A DNA stretch of 64,000 nt from Phascolarctos cinereus (taxonomy: Eukaryota; Chordata; Mammalia; Diprotodontia; Phascolarctidae): the NCBI RefSeq assembly GCF_002099425.1, contig NW_018343984.1, positions 16,372,001 through 16,436,000 on the forward strand, read 5' to 3'. Positions 1-10,430 of this stretch are shown in pieces. Position numbers and translations under genes: made by a program. The notes under the pieces were generated by a model. The model had not been told where the DNA came from. It saw nothing but the letters and a program-made list of their open reading frames with translations, and searched no databases. Every line of letters begins with the position of its first letter. Within the stretch, counting starts at the first letter, position 1.

Positions 1-1059
1 TTTTAATTCCTTTTTTTCTTTTTTAAAAAAAGTGATGCCACCCCTGGAATCATAGACAATGCCCTGGGTTGCTACCAAGGCAGGGACTGGACTCCTTCAT
101 TCTTATGAATGTCTCCAGTATCCCAGCTGAGAACCACTTTTTTCCTGCGGTGATCCAGCATCCCAGCGCTCTCTCCCTGTCTTCCTTCCCCCCCTCAGCC
201 CAGACCAGCCCACTCTAGCTTTTCAGGCCAGGCTCAGAACATCTTCAGGCAGCAGCATCATACTTGACATGTTTTAGTGGGTTTGCCCTGTTTTCCTCTA
301 TAATTTTATATTTCACACTGTGGTCTGTTAAGTAACAGGACGATGAAAACTAAACCCAAGAGAGGAATGAATAGCTTTGTGTCTGCACTGGTACATAAGG
401 CATGCCTAAGATGCAATCTTCCCTCTGCAAACTTAACGTGCCAGTTGTTTTATTTAGAGAAAAGGTGGGGGGGGGGATAAAGGGGGGGATGCATTAGAGA
501 GAAAGTCCACAGCATAATTAGGAAACAATCAACACGTTTTTCTTGCTGTCCTAATTTTTTCTTCACTTTAAAATGCTCCATTGAGTTTAATTAAACTTGC
601 CCTAGGCTTATAAGCCTAGCAAACTGGGGAACATTTTTTTTTAAACTCGCTTTACTGTCAGAAAGGTTTTCTTCAAGCTGGCCCAGCCCTGCTGAACTTC
701 AAGGTTTCAGGAAATGTTTACACAATTGCAACCAGATACATGTAGATGATTTTCAGTTCTGTTTTTCTCTCCTGGTTTGTACTGAGGGTGCCCCAAGCCA
801 TGTGCCCCCCCATAAAAGACGTCTGAAGGGTTATTAAGCTCAGGGAGGGGAGGGTCGTCCTGGGAAGGCACAGAGAGAATTCTGCCACTGCATGACTGGG
901 GGTTGGTGTCACAACCTGGCCCCCTCCTAACGTTCCAGTCCTTTGATGCCTTACACATCCCCTTGGACTCTGCAGTCCACTCACACTGGCCTCTTGGATG
1001 TTCCTTGCACTGGACAGAAATCCATCTCTTAACTCAGTGCATTTTCCATGGCTGTCCCC
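1..1059. other. low-repeat non-coding stretch
   Basis: I recognise no interspersed repeat and no convincing exon here. The part from about 480 to 640 is AT-rich and carries several TAATT/TTAATTAA core motifs of the kind bound by homeodomain proteins, plus two perfect palindromes at 585-596 and 602-619. It could be a conserved non-coding element, but only alignment to other mammals could show that. Short open frames at 707-1145 on both strands look like chance. Confidence 0.4.
585..619. other. two adjacent perfect palindromes
   Basis: Positions 585-596 (GTTTAATTAAAC) form a perfect 12-bp palindrome. Positions 602-619 (CTAGGCTTATAAGCCTAG) form a perfect 18-bp palindrome, five bases away. Both were checked by reverse complement. 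Neither lies in a repeat I recognise. They could be paired homeodomain-type sites or cruciform-capable DNA; the function is unknown. Confidence 0.6.
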
Positions 1060-1332
1060 CATGCCTCAAATTTTCTTCCTCTTCATCTCCATATCCTGCC
1101 TTCTCTGGCTTCCTTCGCCTTCCAGATAAAATCCCACCTTCTTGAAAGAAGTCTTCCTCAAATCCCTTTATTTTTAGGACCTTCCCTCTCAGATTATCCT
1201 CATTTGTCCAGTCTGTATTTTATTTGTCTATAGTTGCTTATCTGGTGCCTGTGCCTTTAGACCGTAAGCTCCTTGAGGGTAGGAATTGTCTTTTGACTTT
1301 TGTGTATCCTTAGTGTTAAGTCAGGCACAAAG
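1060..1332 (+). repeat. LINE-2 3' end
   Basis: The text reads like the 3' part of L2: a pyrimidine-rich run about scaling down and repair of the C-terminal frame (..AAATCCCACCTTCTTGAAAG..), then TAAGCTCCTTGAGGGTAGGAATTGTC and a terminal CAGGCACAAAG. It meets a minus-strand L2 end directly at 1333, so the two 3' ends face each other. Confidence 0.7.
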
Positions 1333-1402
1333 CATTTATTAAGTGATTACTACATGCCACTTATTGCACTAAGCACTGGGAATATAATACAAATAGACAG
1401 AA
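1333..1402 (-). repeat. LINE-2 3' terminus, inverted
   Basis: GCATTTATTAAGTGATTACTAC...GCACTAAGCACTGGGAATA is the reverse complement of the L2 3' terminus (..TGCTTAGCACAGTGCCTGGCACATAGTAGG..AATAAATGC). It abuts the plus-strand copy and is followed by a SINE. Confidence 0.6.
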
Positions 1403-1406
1403 AAAA

Positions 1407-2120
1407 AGCAGCTAGGTGGCGCCATAGTGCATAGAGTGCTGGGCCTGGAGTTGGGAAAACTCATCTTTCTGAGTTCAAATACCACCTCAGACACTTACTA
1501 GCTGTGTGACCCTGGGCAAGTCACTTGTCATCCTGACCAAAGCAGTGTCTAACCTGCAGATGGCCAGAGCCAAACAGAGCAGAAAAGGCAAGAGACAGGA
1601 GAGTCAGGAATCAAGCAGAAGTTTAATTTGTTTGTGAGGGAAATGGCTTGCAAGAGGAGTCTCCCTAAGAAAGGAGGGAAACTAGACACATGTACTGCCC
1701 CCCTCAGAGTAGGGATCTGTATTAGTGTAGGCACATCTCAGTACTTATACCACTGACTACACAGTGAGCTGTAGCCCTGACAGTGAGGGGTGGGACAGCA
1801 GCACTGAGACCAGTTTGATTCATAGCAGGGCTTCATGGCCAGAACCTGTGTATTGCAAGTGCTTGTCTGAGCTCAGAAAACACCTGGTGCTGCTATGATT
1901 TTTCTCATATCAAGCTCATGGCATAGATTGCTTGCTGGGTCTTAGCTCTAGAAAACAGGATGTCTCCTAATAGTATCCTGACACACTTAACCTTGTTTGC
2001 CTCAGTTTCCTCATTTGTAAAATGGGCTGGAGAAGGAAATAACAAACCACTCCAGTATCTTTGACAAGAAAATCACCAATGGGGTCACAAAGAGTTGGAC
2101 GCTACTGCAAAGACTGCACG
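1407..2120 (+). repeat. tRNA-SINE with BovB-like tail, split by an LTR
   Basis: The head GCAGCTAGGTGGCGCC and a B-box-like GAGTTCAAATAC are seen, followed by CTGTGTGACCCTGGGCAAGTCACT up to 1525. The element resumes at 1988 with TAACCTTGTTTGCCTCAGTTTCCTC and ends in the tail (ACCACTCCAGTATCTTTG.., GGGGTCACAAAGAGTTGGAC) typical of marsupial SINEs whose 3' end resembles BovB/RTE. The missing middle is filled by the solitary LTR at 1526-1983; removing it restores the consensus order exactly. Confidence 0.85.
1526..1983 (-). mobile_element. solitary retroviral LTR inserted in a SINE
   Basis: A 458-bp block begins TGTCA and ends TGACA (short inverted ends TG..CA) and is flanked by a 4-bp direct repeat CACT (1522-1525 and 1984-1987) that belongs to the host SINE. 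That is the signature of an endogenous retrovirus LTR left by recombination. Read on the minus strand it has a TATAAG motif and an ATTAAA signal in the expected order. A 4-bp duplication suits a gammaretrovirus-like (class I) element. It is younger than the SINE that holds it. Family name not assigned. Confidence 0.7.
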
Positions 2121-2137
2121 ATGGAGAGAGATAGAGG

Positions 2138-2201
<64 letters not shown>

Positions 2202-2266
2202 AAGAGAAAGAAAGAAAGAGACAGAGGAAGGAAGGAAGGAAGGAAGGAAGGGAGGGAGGGAGGGAG

Positions 2267-2364
<98 letters not shown>
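2121..2364. repeat. compound purine microsatellite
   Basis: A run of (GA)n, (GAAA)n, (GGAA)n, (GGGA)n, again (GA)n and (GAAA)n grows directly out of the end of the preceding SINE. Long frames reading through it (Arg/Glu on plus, Ser/Leu on minus) are artefacts. Confidence 0.95.
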
Positions 2365-2365
<1 letters not shown>

Positions 2366-3047
2366 CAACATCAAAGGAAGCTGAAAGTGTAGGGCAGGAG
2401 TGGGAAGAGGGGACAGGACACATAAAGAAGGCAAGAGTGCAGAGGAATGAGACACAGCTGCCCTGGGCACTCAGTTTAAATGGAGATTCTGAGAGAAGCC
2501 ATCTAATTTAAGGGTCAGCTTGAAGGGGCATGGGATTGGTGAGCTTGCAGGGACAGACGGTACTTAGAAAGGGTGAATTCCAAGGCTGGGGTGAGACTTC
2601 AGATTGAAGAGCTGGGCATAGCAGAGGAAGTCAGGGTGCATCCTGGAGAGGAATGAACCATGGTGATCTGGTTATACTCCTGTGGAGTGTATCAATTCAT
2701 GATAGGCCCCAACTCTCTTCTTGCCTGATCTGTTTAACCACATTTTTTTCTGACAAGTAATAGAATCCCCAACCTCCCTTATTCCCACACTCAACACACA
2801 CACACACACACACATACACACACACTTCACATTTTCGTACTGAAGATGAAATCATTGATAGGAAGTGTATACCTTCCCATTCCCTCTCTTACTCTTTCCT
2901 TGTCTCTCCCTTCCCAAAAGCAATAGAAAACTGAATTTTAAAATGCAGAATTGAAATGCCACCATGCCATCAGAGTCTCACCCATTAGTGAAACCTCAGT
3001 TCTCCTTGGATATAGAAATAAACACTGGGCAAACCCAAGCTTGACAA
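2365..3047. other. unclassified stretch with a (CA)n tract
   Basis: No recognisable repeat apart from a (CA)n run at about 2794-2825. The segment 2826-3047 would be the 3' untranslated side of the candidate exon at 3048-3338; I see no AATAAA within it on the minus strand. Confidence 0.4.
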
Positions 3048-3338
3048 CTAGGACAGTTTCAGCTTGGCCTTCCCATATGGAGAATCACTTCTTTCTCCAA
3101 TGATGCTCAGCACATAAGCATAGATAGGATCACCCATGTATGTGGACAGAGATATGAATGATAAAACCATGTCAAATAGTAGGAACTCTTCAGGATAATT
3201 GTCAGGGATTCCAGAAAAGTTGTCAGTTCCAAAAGACTCCCAAATGACAGAAGAAAAGTCAAGTACAGTTTTATAGAAAAGGGTGATCCTGGCTGTTATT
3301 CTTAGATTGATGAATGCCTTAACTTTTTTTTTTAAGTT
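3048..3338 (-). CDS. candidate terminal coding exon (unrecognised)
   Basis: On the minus strand a phase-0 open frame of 96 codons ends with TAG at 3050-3048. It is preceded by a good acceptor: a polypyrimidine run ending CCTTTCCCCTCTAG (AG at 3340-3339) and a branch-point-like GGCTAAAAT about 25 bases upstream. The peptide has a basic start (NLKKKVK), a hydrophobic middle (EEFLLFDMVLSFISL) and the tract MGDPIYAYVLSIIGERSDS before a lysine-rich end. I do not recognise the protein. There is no partner exon in view and no clear poly(A) signal. It may be a real last exon, a decayed one or chance; a stop-free run of this length in sequence this AT-rich is uncommon but not decisive. Confidence 0.25.
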   Translation of the reverse strand, partial: NLKKKVKAFINLRITARITLFYKTVLDFSSVIWESFGTDNFSGIPDNYPEEFLLFDMVLSFISLSTYMGDPIYAYVLSIIGERSDSPYGKAKLKLS

Positions 3339-4279
3339 CTAGAGGGGAAAGGAGGATAATTTTAGCCTCTCTAGGACATTGCGGCATGGCCCCATCCTAG
3401 TGGGTGCTTTGCTTTTATCCCAAGTGATCAATTAGAGAGTGGGCTGGGCAGGCAGGCTGGTGGACCAGCTCAGGCCCTAGCATGGGTAAACACAGTCCTT
3501 CCCCAGCACTCCTTGCCTGCTTGGAGGAAGAGCCCTGTATCACCTGGAATCCTTCTCTCTCCTTTGCAAAAAGACTTCCTCAAGGATTGGTCACCAGAGA
3601 GAAGGCTGATGGATCAATATTTCCAGTTTCTTCAAGAAAGTTAATTCCTCCTAGGGATGAGAACACTGTGGACATGTTTGGAATTGAATACAAATATTAC
3701 AGCAGGCTGCATAGGGCATCCAGATTTCAGATGTGTTTTCCTCGACTTAATCAAGTTAAGCAGAGACAAAGAGCATTCAAAGGGCAGATGGGGCCTTAAG
3801 TCCATTAAGGCATCATACCTCAGGTCAACTCTTTGCTGCCGTCTTGACGCCTTCACCTGGTACCAGGGAGAAAGGGAACAAGTTAGAAATGAGCAAAAAG
3901 GAAAGAAAATGAGGCCAGAGAAGAAGTAAGCCCCTTTGGCTCTAGTGGACAGGCCTGGGGGCAGAAATTGCAGTTACAAATTTAGATTTTTTTTTTTTGT
4001 CAAGAGAAACGTTTTAAGAAGTAGAACCAGTCCAAAGTGTAATGCATTATTTCAGGGGATGGTGGGTTCTCCCTCAATGGAGCTTTGAAGGCTGGTGACC
4101 ATTATTCAGGAAATGTAGATGGTTCCCTCTCAAGGAAGGAGCTCAATTAAATGGCCTCTGAGGCCCTTTCCAACTCTGATACACGGTGATCCTTCGATGG
4201 GCTGAATAAGGAGTGCTATCACTATTCCTAATGTCCTCTATTAATACAGCCATTCCTCTGCTGAATTGGAAGGAAGGAT
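3339..4279. other. unclassified stretch
   Basis: A 105-codon plus frame (3482-3799) has no recognisable domain or codon pattern. A short MIR-like tail (GGCCTCTGAGGCCCTTTCCAACTCTGA) lies at about 4145-4190. Nothing else is supported. Confidence 0.35.
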
Positions 4280-5105
4280 TGGAGGGTGGCAATATGTTCA
4301 AGGTTTCAGGTGCAAAGCAAGTCTAAGCCCATCTCTTTGGTCCTCACAGCCCTCCAGATCATGGCAACATTCCATCAACACAATCCTTTGTCCTATACTT
4401 CTCAAGTGTACTATTGATATAGCAATCTGGTTGGTTGGTCTACTCCCTGCCCCACTGACATTCCACGGTCATTCCCTCCCTTGTACGTTGGTTCATGTTG
4501 CTTCTTTGATCGCACACGCCTTCTCTTCTTCCTTCTACCTCTCCATATCTGACCTCTCCTTCCATCATCAGTTCAGGTCCCATCTCCTTGATGAAGCTTT
4601 CTTTGAATCACATTTCTGTTTGACCTTGGGCAAGCAAGTCAGTTAACCTCCCTCAGTCTCTATTTGGTCAGCTATAAAATGACAGGGGTGGATTTGCTGG
4701 CTTTGGAAGTCCCTTCTGGCTCTAGACTTGTGACTCTATGACTTCCTTAGTCCTTACTGATCTCTGTCTCACTTGAATCGCCTCCCCACCCCCAAACACT
4801 TAGCAACAAACAAACAAGAAAAAAATCAAGGACAACTGAAAATACCTGTGAGAAAAAATGTCTTTGAACTAGTCCAGCACTTCAAGATTCATTTATGCAA
4901 TTTCTGACTTAATGATGCTCTTATATTATAGCCTCATTTCTCATGGTGAGCCTCCTCACTAACTAGATTGGGTGCTTTTTGAGGGTAAGGACCGTGTCTC
5001 TGCTTTGTATCCCCAGCACCATACTGAGCACATCAGATTTCAGGGACATTTTAGAAAGAGTTCATCAGGCCTCTGAGGTTCCTCCCAGCCTGAAGTGTAT
5101 ATCTG
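4280..5105 (+). repeat. old LINE-2 3' region with a MIR insertion
   Basis: The segment 4440-4615 (CATTCCACGGTCATTCCCTCC..CTCCTTGATGAAGCTTTC) and the segment 4870-5045 (TTGGGTGCTTTTTGAGGGTAAGGACCGTGTCTC..TATCCCCAGCACC) read as consecutive parts of L2. They are separated by a MIR-type SINE at about 4615-4745 (GACCTTGGGCAAGCAAGTCAGTTAACC.., GGCTCTAGACTTGTGACTC). A second SINE tail (GGCCTCTGAGGTTCCTCC) lies at 5065-5105. Confidence 0.6.
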
Positions 5106-5191
5106 ATGATCCATATGTTGAAAATGTGTAACCCTTCCAAATGGATAGACTTTGTGGATTCATTTTTCATGGATTACAAATTACAGAATCT

Positions 5192-5352
5192 GGGGCAGCT
5201 AGGTGGCACAGTGGATAGAGCACCGGCCCTGGATTCAGGAGGACCTGAGTTCAAATCCGGTTTCAGACACATAACACTTACCAGCTGTGTGACCCTGGGC
5301 AAGTCACTTAACCCCATTGCCTAAAAAAACCCAAACAAACAACAACAACAAC
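5192..5352 (+). mobile_element. young tRNA-SINE with perfect target duplication
   Basis: A full-length head (GGGGCAGCTAGGTGGCACAG) includes pol III A-box-like and B-box-like (GAGTTCAAATCC) regions and runs to an A-rich tail of (AAC)n. It is flanked by an exact 17-bp target duplication TACAAATTACAGAATCT at 5175-5191 and 5353-5369. An A-rich tail and a long duplication are what L1-type retrotransposition leaves. The exact duplication makes this one of the youngest insertions in the window. Confidence 0.92.
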
Positions 5353-5369
5353 TACAAATTACAGAATCT

Positions 5370-5689
5370 TAGATAGATGTGTGTGGTAGCCAAGTATCTT
5401 GCAATAACCCTTCCCTAGTTCTTAGGCAAATGACATGTAGTCTTTTCCTTTTTTTTCCAGCTAAGTATAGCCGGCAGAACTTGTACTGTGCTGACATAGA
5501 CTCTAGAGAGGCCAAGGTGACCTCCATGCTATAATGACACATCAGAAACATCAGAGTAGTATTTTAGGGGAGGTGAGATTATAGTGGATATATAATTAAC
5601 ATATCTCTGGAATAGCCAGTTGATTAATATTGGAATTGGGCCATTCCCTTCATGCCTTCTTGAAAATAATAGCATCTCAGGCTACATTA
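5370..5689. other. unclassified stretch
   Basis: No repeat recognised. An acceptor-like polypyrimidine-CAG at about 5445-5460 is followed by only 24 open codons, which I do not call an exon. Confidence 0.35.
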
Positions 5690-6160
5690 AAAAGGGATGA
5701 CTCCTAGGAATAAATAAGGGCCAACACCATAATTCTTTTCCTTGGTCAGACAATATTTAGAGTATTGCATTCCATTTGAGGCATCACAATTGAGGAAGGT
5801 CTTTGACAAGTGTGTGGAGGAGGACAATCAGGTAGCTCAAGGCCTTGAGTCTATGCTATATGAGTATACAAAATAACTGGGAATATTTAGGTTGGAGAAA
5901 AGAAGATAGAGGGGAAAAACAAGAACTGTCTTCAAGGATGTAAAAGGCTATCATGGGAAAGAAGGATGAGACTTACCAGAATCAGGAGCACTAGGTGAAG
6001 TTAGCGAAAAGGTGAATTTCAATCTGATGTCAGGAAAATCTTCCTAATAATCAAAGCTGTCCAGTAGTGGAATTGGTTGCCTTGGAAGGTAATGGGTTCT
6101 CCATCATTCTCAGTCTTCAAGCAGTAGATTGTACACTCATCAGGTATAGCTAGGTCCTGC
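5690..6160 (+). repeat. CR1/L3 LINE 3' region
   Basis: The order of phrases matches the CR1/L3 3' end: TTTAGAGTATTGCATTCC, GACAAGTGTGTGGAGGAGGA, TATTTAGGTTGGAGAAAAGAAG, ACTGTCTTCAAGGATGTAAAAGGC, AAAGCTGTCCAGTAGTGGAATTGG and ATGGGTTCTCCATCATT. It is diverged, as expected for an old family. Confidence 0.8.
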
Positions 6161-6185
6161 TTAGTGTGAAGAATGAATCCTATTA

Positions 6186-6418
6186 AGTGTTGTTCAGTTA
6201 TTCAATCTTGTCTGACTCTTCATGACTCTGTATAGGGTATTCTTGGCAAATGTACTGGAATGGTTTGCCATTTCCTTTTCCAGTGGATTAAGACAAACAG
6301 AGGTTAAGTGGCTTGCTCAGGATCACACAGCTAGTGAGTTTCTGAGGCCAGATTTAAACTTAGGTCTTCCTGACTCTAGACCTAGCTCTCTAACCGCTGA
6401 GCCACCTAACTGCCTCCA
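6186..6418 (-). repeat. tRNA-SINE with BovB-like tail
   Basis: Read on minus, this is the SINE head plus tail: plus-strand text starts TTGTTCAGTTATTCAATC..GACTCTTCATGACTC, continues GGTTTGCCATTTCC and ends GAGCCACCTAACTGCC. It is full length and moderately diverged. Confidence 0.85.
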
Positions 6419-7499
6419 TTAAGTAGTAGCATTATCCAGATGTACACTGTATATTTCTATTGGGCTGAAACAAATGACCCTATTTACAGAATTACAACTT
6501 TGAAAAGTAACAATTCAAATATATACAACCCCTTGCTAAGATTCGTTGTTTGCATTAATCAGGACTTAACCTAATGTTGTAATTGGCATTCTTTGTTGGG
6601 CTAGATTAGCTTCCTGCTGAGGGCCTTCTAACTCTAAATTTCTATGCTGTTCTGATTCTAAGAACCCTCACTTGGAAGACTCTATCTTCTCAAAGTCTTA
6701 TCTACAGCCTAATCATCAAAAGAACATGCCCAAGCTACTCTTAGGAGTTAATCCAACTCTGGGATAGTAGGACCTTTGGCGATGCACAGCCTAGATTCAC
6801 AAACAATGGAACAGATTAGACTAAGTAGAATTTTATTTTCTTTTATTTTTGACTAGAATCATGAAACTAGAATCTTATTAGCTGAAGGGAATATAGTAGA
6901 TGATTACTTCATCTCCTATCTTGATAGAACACATACTTTAGTTTTGAATATATCATCTAATGAAATCTTGATAGCTAAATTAATTTAAAAAGGCTGAATA
7001 CCTAGTTTCCTTAAGTGATCTGAATATGACAAATATAGGGTAAAAGTACATAGGAAGATATTACACCAGGAGGAAGGGGAGGGGTGCAAATTGCACTGAG
7101 AAGGGTTCAATTTAACTCTGTCCTTATTGGTAAATGTTCACTAATAACCTCAAGAGGTAAACAGAATGTTAATAAAATCTTTAAAGCATTGGCAAGGACA
7201 TAAGTTATACAAAGGGAGCTAGAGAGGCATGTGATCTACGTGAACAAAATAGAAGGTAGTACACTGAGGAGAGAATGTATTTGATTAGAAAGAGAAATCT
7301 GGTCAAGGACCACATAGGAAGAAGTGGTAGGATTACACATTGGGTGACAGTGGATATTGAATAAAATATGAAAAGATAAGGGAACCTCAAATGCCAATAA
7401 GGTTGTTGGGATGCACAGTCAGCACCACGAAGCTAAAATTCAGAAGGCTGTAAGACTGTTTGCATGTGTTCACTTTCCTCAATGGGGGAAATGTTACAT
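6419..7499. other. unclassified AT-rich stretch
   Basis: I recognise no element except a short SINE-like end (GAGGGCCTTCTAACTCTAAATTTC) near 6615-6650. Nothing suggests coding. Confidence 0.4.
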
Positions 7500-7890
7500 A
7501 GCATTGAATCCGAAGGCAGATGAAATTTGAGTTTAAATCTCATCTCAGACTCTCACTAACTGAGTGACTAGAAGCAAGTCAATTAATTTCTCCATTCTTC
7601 TGAATATTCATCTTTAAAATAGGGGGTCAATACTCTACTGTACCCATCTCACAGGAATATTGGAAGATCAAGTGAGATTATCAGTATATGGTACTTTGCA
7701 ACCTAAAAACCCTAGAACTAGGTTAGCTTTGATTTTCAGGGCAGTGTGATATTATGGACAGACAGATGACTGGGGTGGGGGAGAGCCCAGGAAGACCTGG
7801 ATTTAATCTCCATCTCTGCCACATTCTGGTGGCATGATCCTGGGCAAGTCAACTAACCTTTTAGTGCCTCCAAGATGAGTCTCTAAGACT
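7500..7890 (+). repeat. two MIR-type core SINEs
   Basis: One copy at about 7500-7715 has GAGTTTAAATCTCATCTCAGAC.., CAAGTCAATTAATTTC and CCCATCTCACAGGAATATTGG. A second, more decayed copy at 7740-7890 has GAAGACCTGGATTTAATCTCC and CCTGGGCAAGTCAACTAACC. Both are on plus. Confidence 0.65.
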
Positions 7891-8189
7891 ATGAGTTACT
7901 AATCTGCATCTTTGGTAGGAATTTCTCACCAGGATCAAACCTAGAGTCCCTAGAGGAAAAGGATAGAGAGTGAACTGAGTCTAAGAACAAGGCCAAGGAA
8001 ACTTCTTCAGTTTCAATCATCTTCACCCTCCCCCTCTCACATGATCACAGGTCTCAACAGAAATATAGATACTGTTGTTGTTATTGGCCTCTACATCATT
8101 ATTGTTGTTGTTGTTGATTGTTATGAAGTGACCTCTTAGATGGTAAAAGTCTGGCCATGGTACAAGAAGAGCAGTGATCCAGAGGACTC

Positions 8190-8560
8190 AGTCAGACCTC
8201 AGAATCTCTGGACTGGAGAATCCCCAAGAGCTGCCTACTCCAATTGCTGTTTAATAAGTGTCTGCACTCCAAGATAGCCAAGAAGTAACACTCCAGCATT
8301 TGCCTGAGGTATCTAGTACCTTCCAAGGCACACCATTCCACTTTGGGGTAATGCTGACTGCTAGGAAGTTGTACCTTCTGTTAAACCATAATTGTGCAAT
8401 ACTTGCACGCGATCTGTCCTGCAGGGTCAAGCAGATCAAGTGAGATCCTTCTTTCCCATGAATCCTTTGGATAGTTGAACACAACTATCATCACTACCTA
8501 CTCTGAGTTTTCTCTTATCTGGGTTAAACGTCACCACTTCCTTCAGAAGGATGGGTTAAA
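8190..8560 (-). repeat. CR1/L3 LINE 3' region
   Basis: The plus-strand text CACCATTCCACTTTGGGG, CTAGGAAGTTGTACCTTC, TGGATAGTTGAACACAACTATCATC and TCTTATCTGGGTTAAACG matches the reverse complement of CR1/L3 3' sequence in order. A (TTG)n-rich patch lies just before it at 8075-8115. Confidence 0.6.
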
Positions 8561-8699
8561 GACAGGGAAAGAAAATGGGGGAGGACGTCCCAAGTCGTTG
8601 CGGGCAGATGATGAGGACAGCTTCTTAGCAAAAGCAAATAACTTTTATTTTCATAGTAGTAAGTGCTATTCAAAGACAATGTGCTATTGTCCAGAAATT

Positions 8700-8950
8700 T
8701 GTTGTAATGAAAAAGTAATAGCTGATCTTTACATAGCGCTTTTCTTACATTATTCAATTTGGTTCCTCAATGGTTCCTATGAGGTTAACACTATTGTTAT
8801 ACCCATTTCACTAATGAAGAAATTGAGGCTTAGGGAAGTTAAATGATTTGCTTATGGCCACACAGCTAGGAAGCGTCAGAGGCAGAATCTAAACTCAGGC
8901 ATCTCCTGATACTTTAGTCTAGCACTCTTTCTATTACACTACATGGCTTT
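8700..8950 (-). repeat. MIR-type core SINE
   Basis: The classic reverse-MIR text is present: ATACCCATTTCACTAATGAAG, AATTGAGGCTTAGGGAAGTTAAATG, GGCCACACAGCTAGGAAG and CTATTACACTACATGGC. Confidence 0.8.
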
Positions 8951-9004
8951 TGACTATGTGGGGAATACAAGTCCATTCCAAAATCCCATTCTGGCTGTAT
9001 TATA

Positions 9005-9275
9005 TAAGCAGCAAGGTGGCCCAATGGTGAACTTGGAGTCAAGAATACCTGATTAGAATTCAGCCTCAAAGACTTAGTATCTGCTTGATCCTGGGCAAGA
9101 CACTTAACCTGCCTGCCTCAGTTTCCTCATTTGGAAAATGGGAATAATAATAGTAATAGCACTTATATCCTGAGGCTGTTGTAAGGATCAAATGGAATTT
9201 TATTTGTACAGCATTTTTCAAAGCTGAAAGTTCCCCATAAATGCTGCGTATTTTATCATCATTACTATTATCTGC
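9005..9275 (+). repeat. tRNA-head/MIR-tail SINE
   Basis: The head GCAGCAAGGTGGCCCAATGG is followed by GATCCTGGGCAAGACACTTAACC, CCTCAGTTTCCTCATTTGG and a MIR-like tail with GAGGCTGTTGTAAGGATCAAATGG. Confidence 0.75.
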
Positions 9276-9959
9276 CATACTGACATGAGCATTCTGAATC
9301 TCAAATCAGAATGACTCCTGGTAAGGTCTGAAATACTTTTTTTTTTAATTTGAATTTGCAAATGCTATAATGTAAAGGTGAACTGAAAAGCTCTTTGTCT
9401 TCTGAGACTAGAATATATGGCTCTAATGTTAGAAGCTGATATTTCTCTTGCAACAGCTGTTTTCCTATTAATATATGTGCAGATTACTTTGTTTAGCCAG
9501 GCTTATACGGAGTGATCTTACTATGAGGGAGAGTATAGGCCTGAGGGAGGAAGGGAGGGGGAGGATTTCCTGGCTCCAAAAGCCTGCTTTTTTTACATGT
9601 AGACAAATCCCCATTAGTCACAGGCACCGGCATCTTTCAGGATAATTTCCTAAGGTAACTCAAGGTAGGCTCTTAAGGCATCACAGATAACTTTCTCTCC
9701 CTTTCCTTTCAAGTGTCTATGGCCCAGATTTAATGGGCTGGGTTAAAAATTGTTAAGAATTGAGATGGATTTAATTTTTATTGGTTTGTTTTCCTTCTAA
9801 CATGAAAAAACTTGAATAGTTTCCCTGTTGTTGTTTTTGTTTTGTTTTGTTTTTCTTTCATAGAGAGCTGATGGAAACTTCCTCTATGATCCTAATTCCA
9901 ATTCTACCTAGAGGAAGAGAACTCTAGTTTCTACTAAAAATACCACTTCTGGCTTACTT
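9276..9959. other. low-repeat stretch
   Basis: No repeat recognised. The segment 9570-9690 (GCCTGCTTTTTTTACATGTAG..GGCACCGGCATCTTTCAGG) is compositionally mixed and repeat-free, so it could be a conserved non-coding element; no coding frame supports a gene. Confidence 0.35.
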
Positions 9960-10430
9960 CTTGACATACACACTTATTTCACATTTCTCTCCTTCACTTG
10001 CCCTGTGCTCCCACCAAATGTGTCTCCTTAAAGTTCTCCATTTATAAGATTTCATCTCTCACCTCCACTCCTTTGACTAAGGCTATCCTCTGTACCTGAA
10101 ATGTACCTTCTTTGAAAATCTACCTCATGGAATCTCTATCTTCCCTCAATGATCACCTCACAGGTGACCTCCTCCAGGAAGTCTATTATCCTCCCTCCCA
10201 ATTACTTACTACATCTTCTGAAATTATTTTGCATATCTTTCATAAATGTTTTGAACTTAATTTTCTGTGGACACATTTTATTCCCCCTTCCTCCTCCAAA
10301 AATGAAAGTGCGAACTGTTTTTTTGTTTCTTTTTGGTTTGTTTTGTTTCATTTTGTTTTAGTATCTCCTGCTGCTAACATAATTCCAGACATGATCTCTT
10401 AAAAATGCTTTTTAAATTGAATGAAATGGT
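9960..10430 (+). repeat. LINE-2 3' end
   Basis: The text shows the L2 terminal frame (CACCTCACAGGTGACCTCCTCCAGG..AAATTATTTTGCATATC) followed by the UTR with a T-rich insertion and an eroded end (AGTATCTCCTGCTGCTAAC..AAATTGAATGAAATGG). Confidence 0.65.

Noticed and set aside
2061-2511. Long Arg/Glu and Ser/Leu frames on both strands
   Set aside because: They are translations of a (GA)n/(GAAA)n microsatellite attached to a SINE tail.
3482-3799. 105-codon plus frame starting at an ATG
   Set aside because: No recognisable domain, no splice signals at sensible places, and overlapping frames of similar length on the other strand.
5440-5535. Polypyrimidine-CAG followed by a short open frame
   Set aside because: Only 24 codons before a stop and no downstream support.
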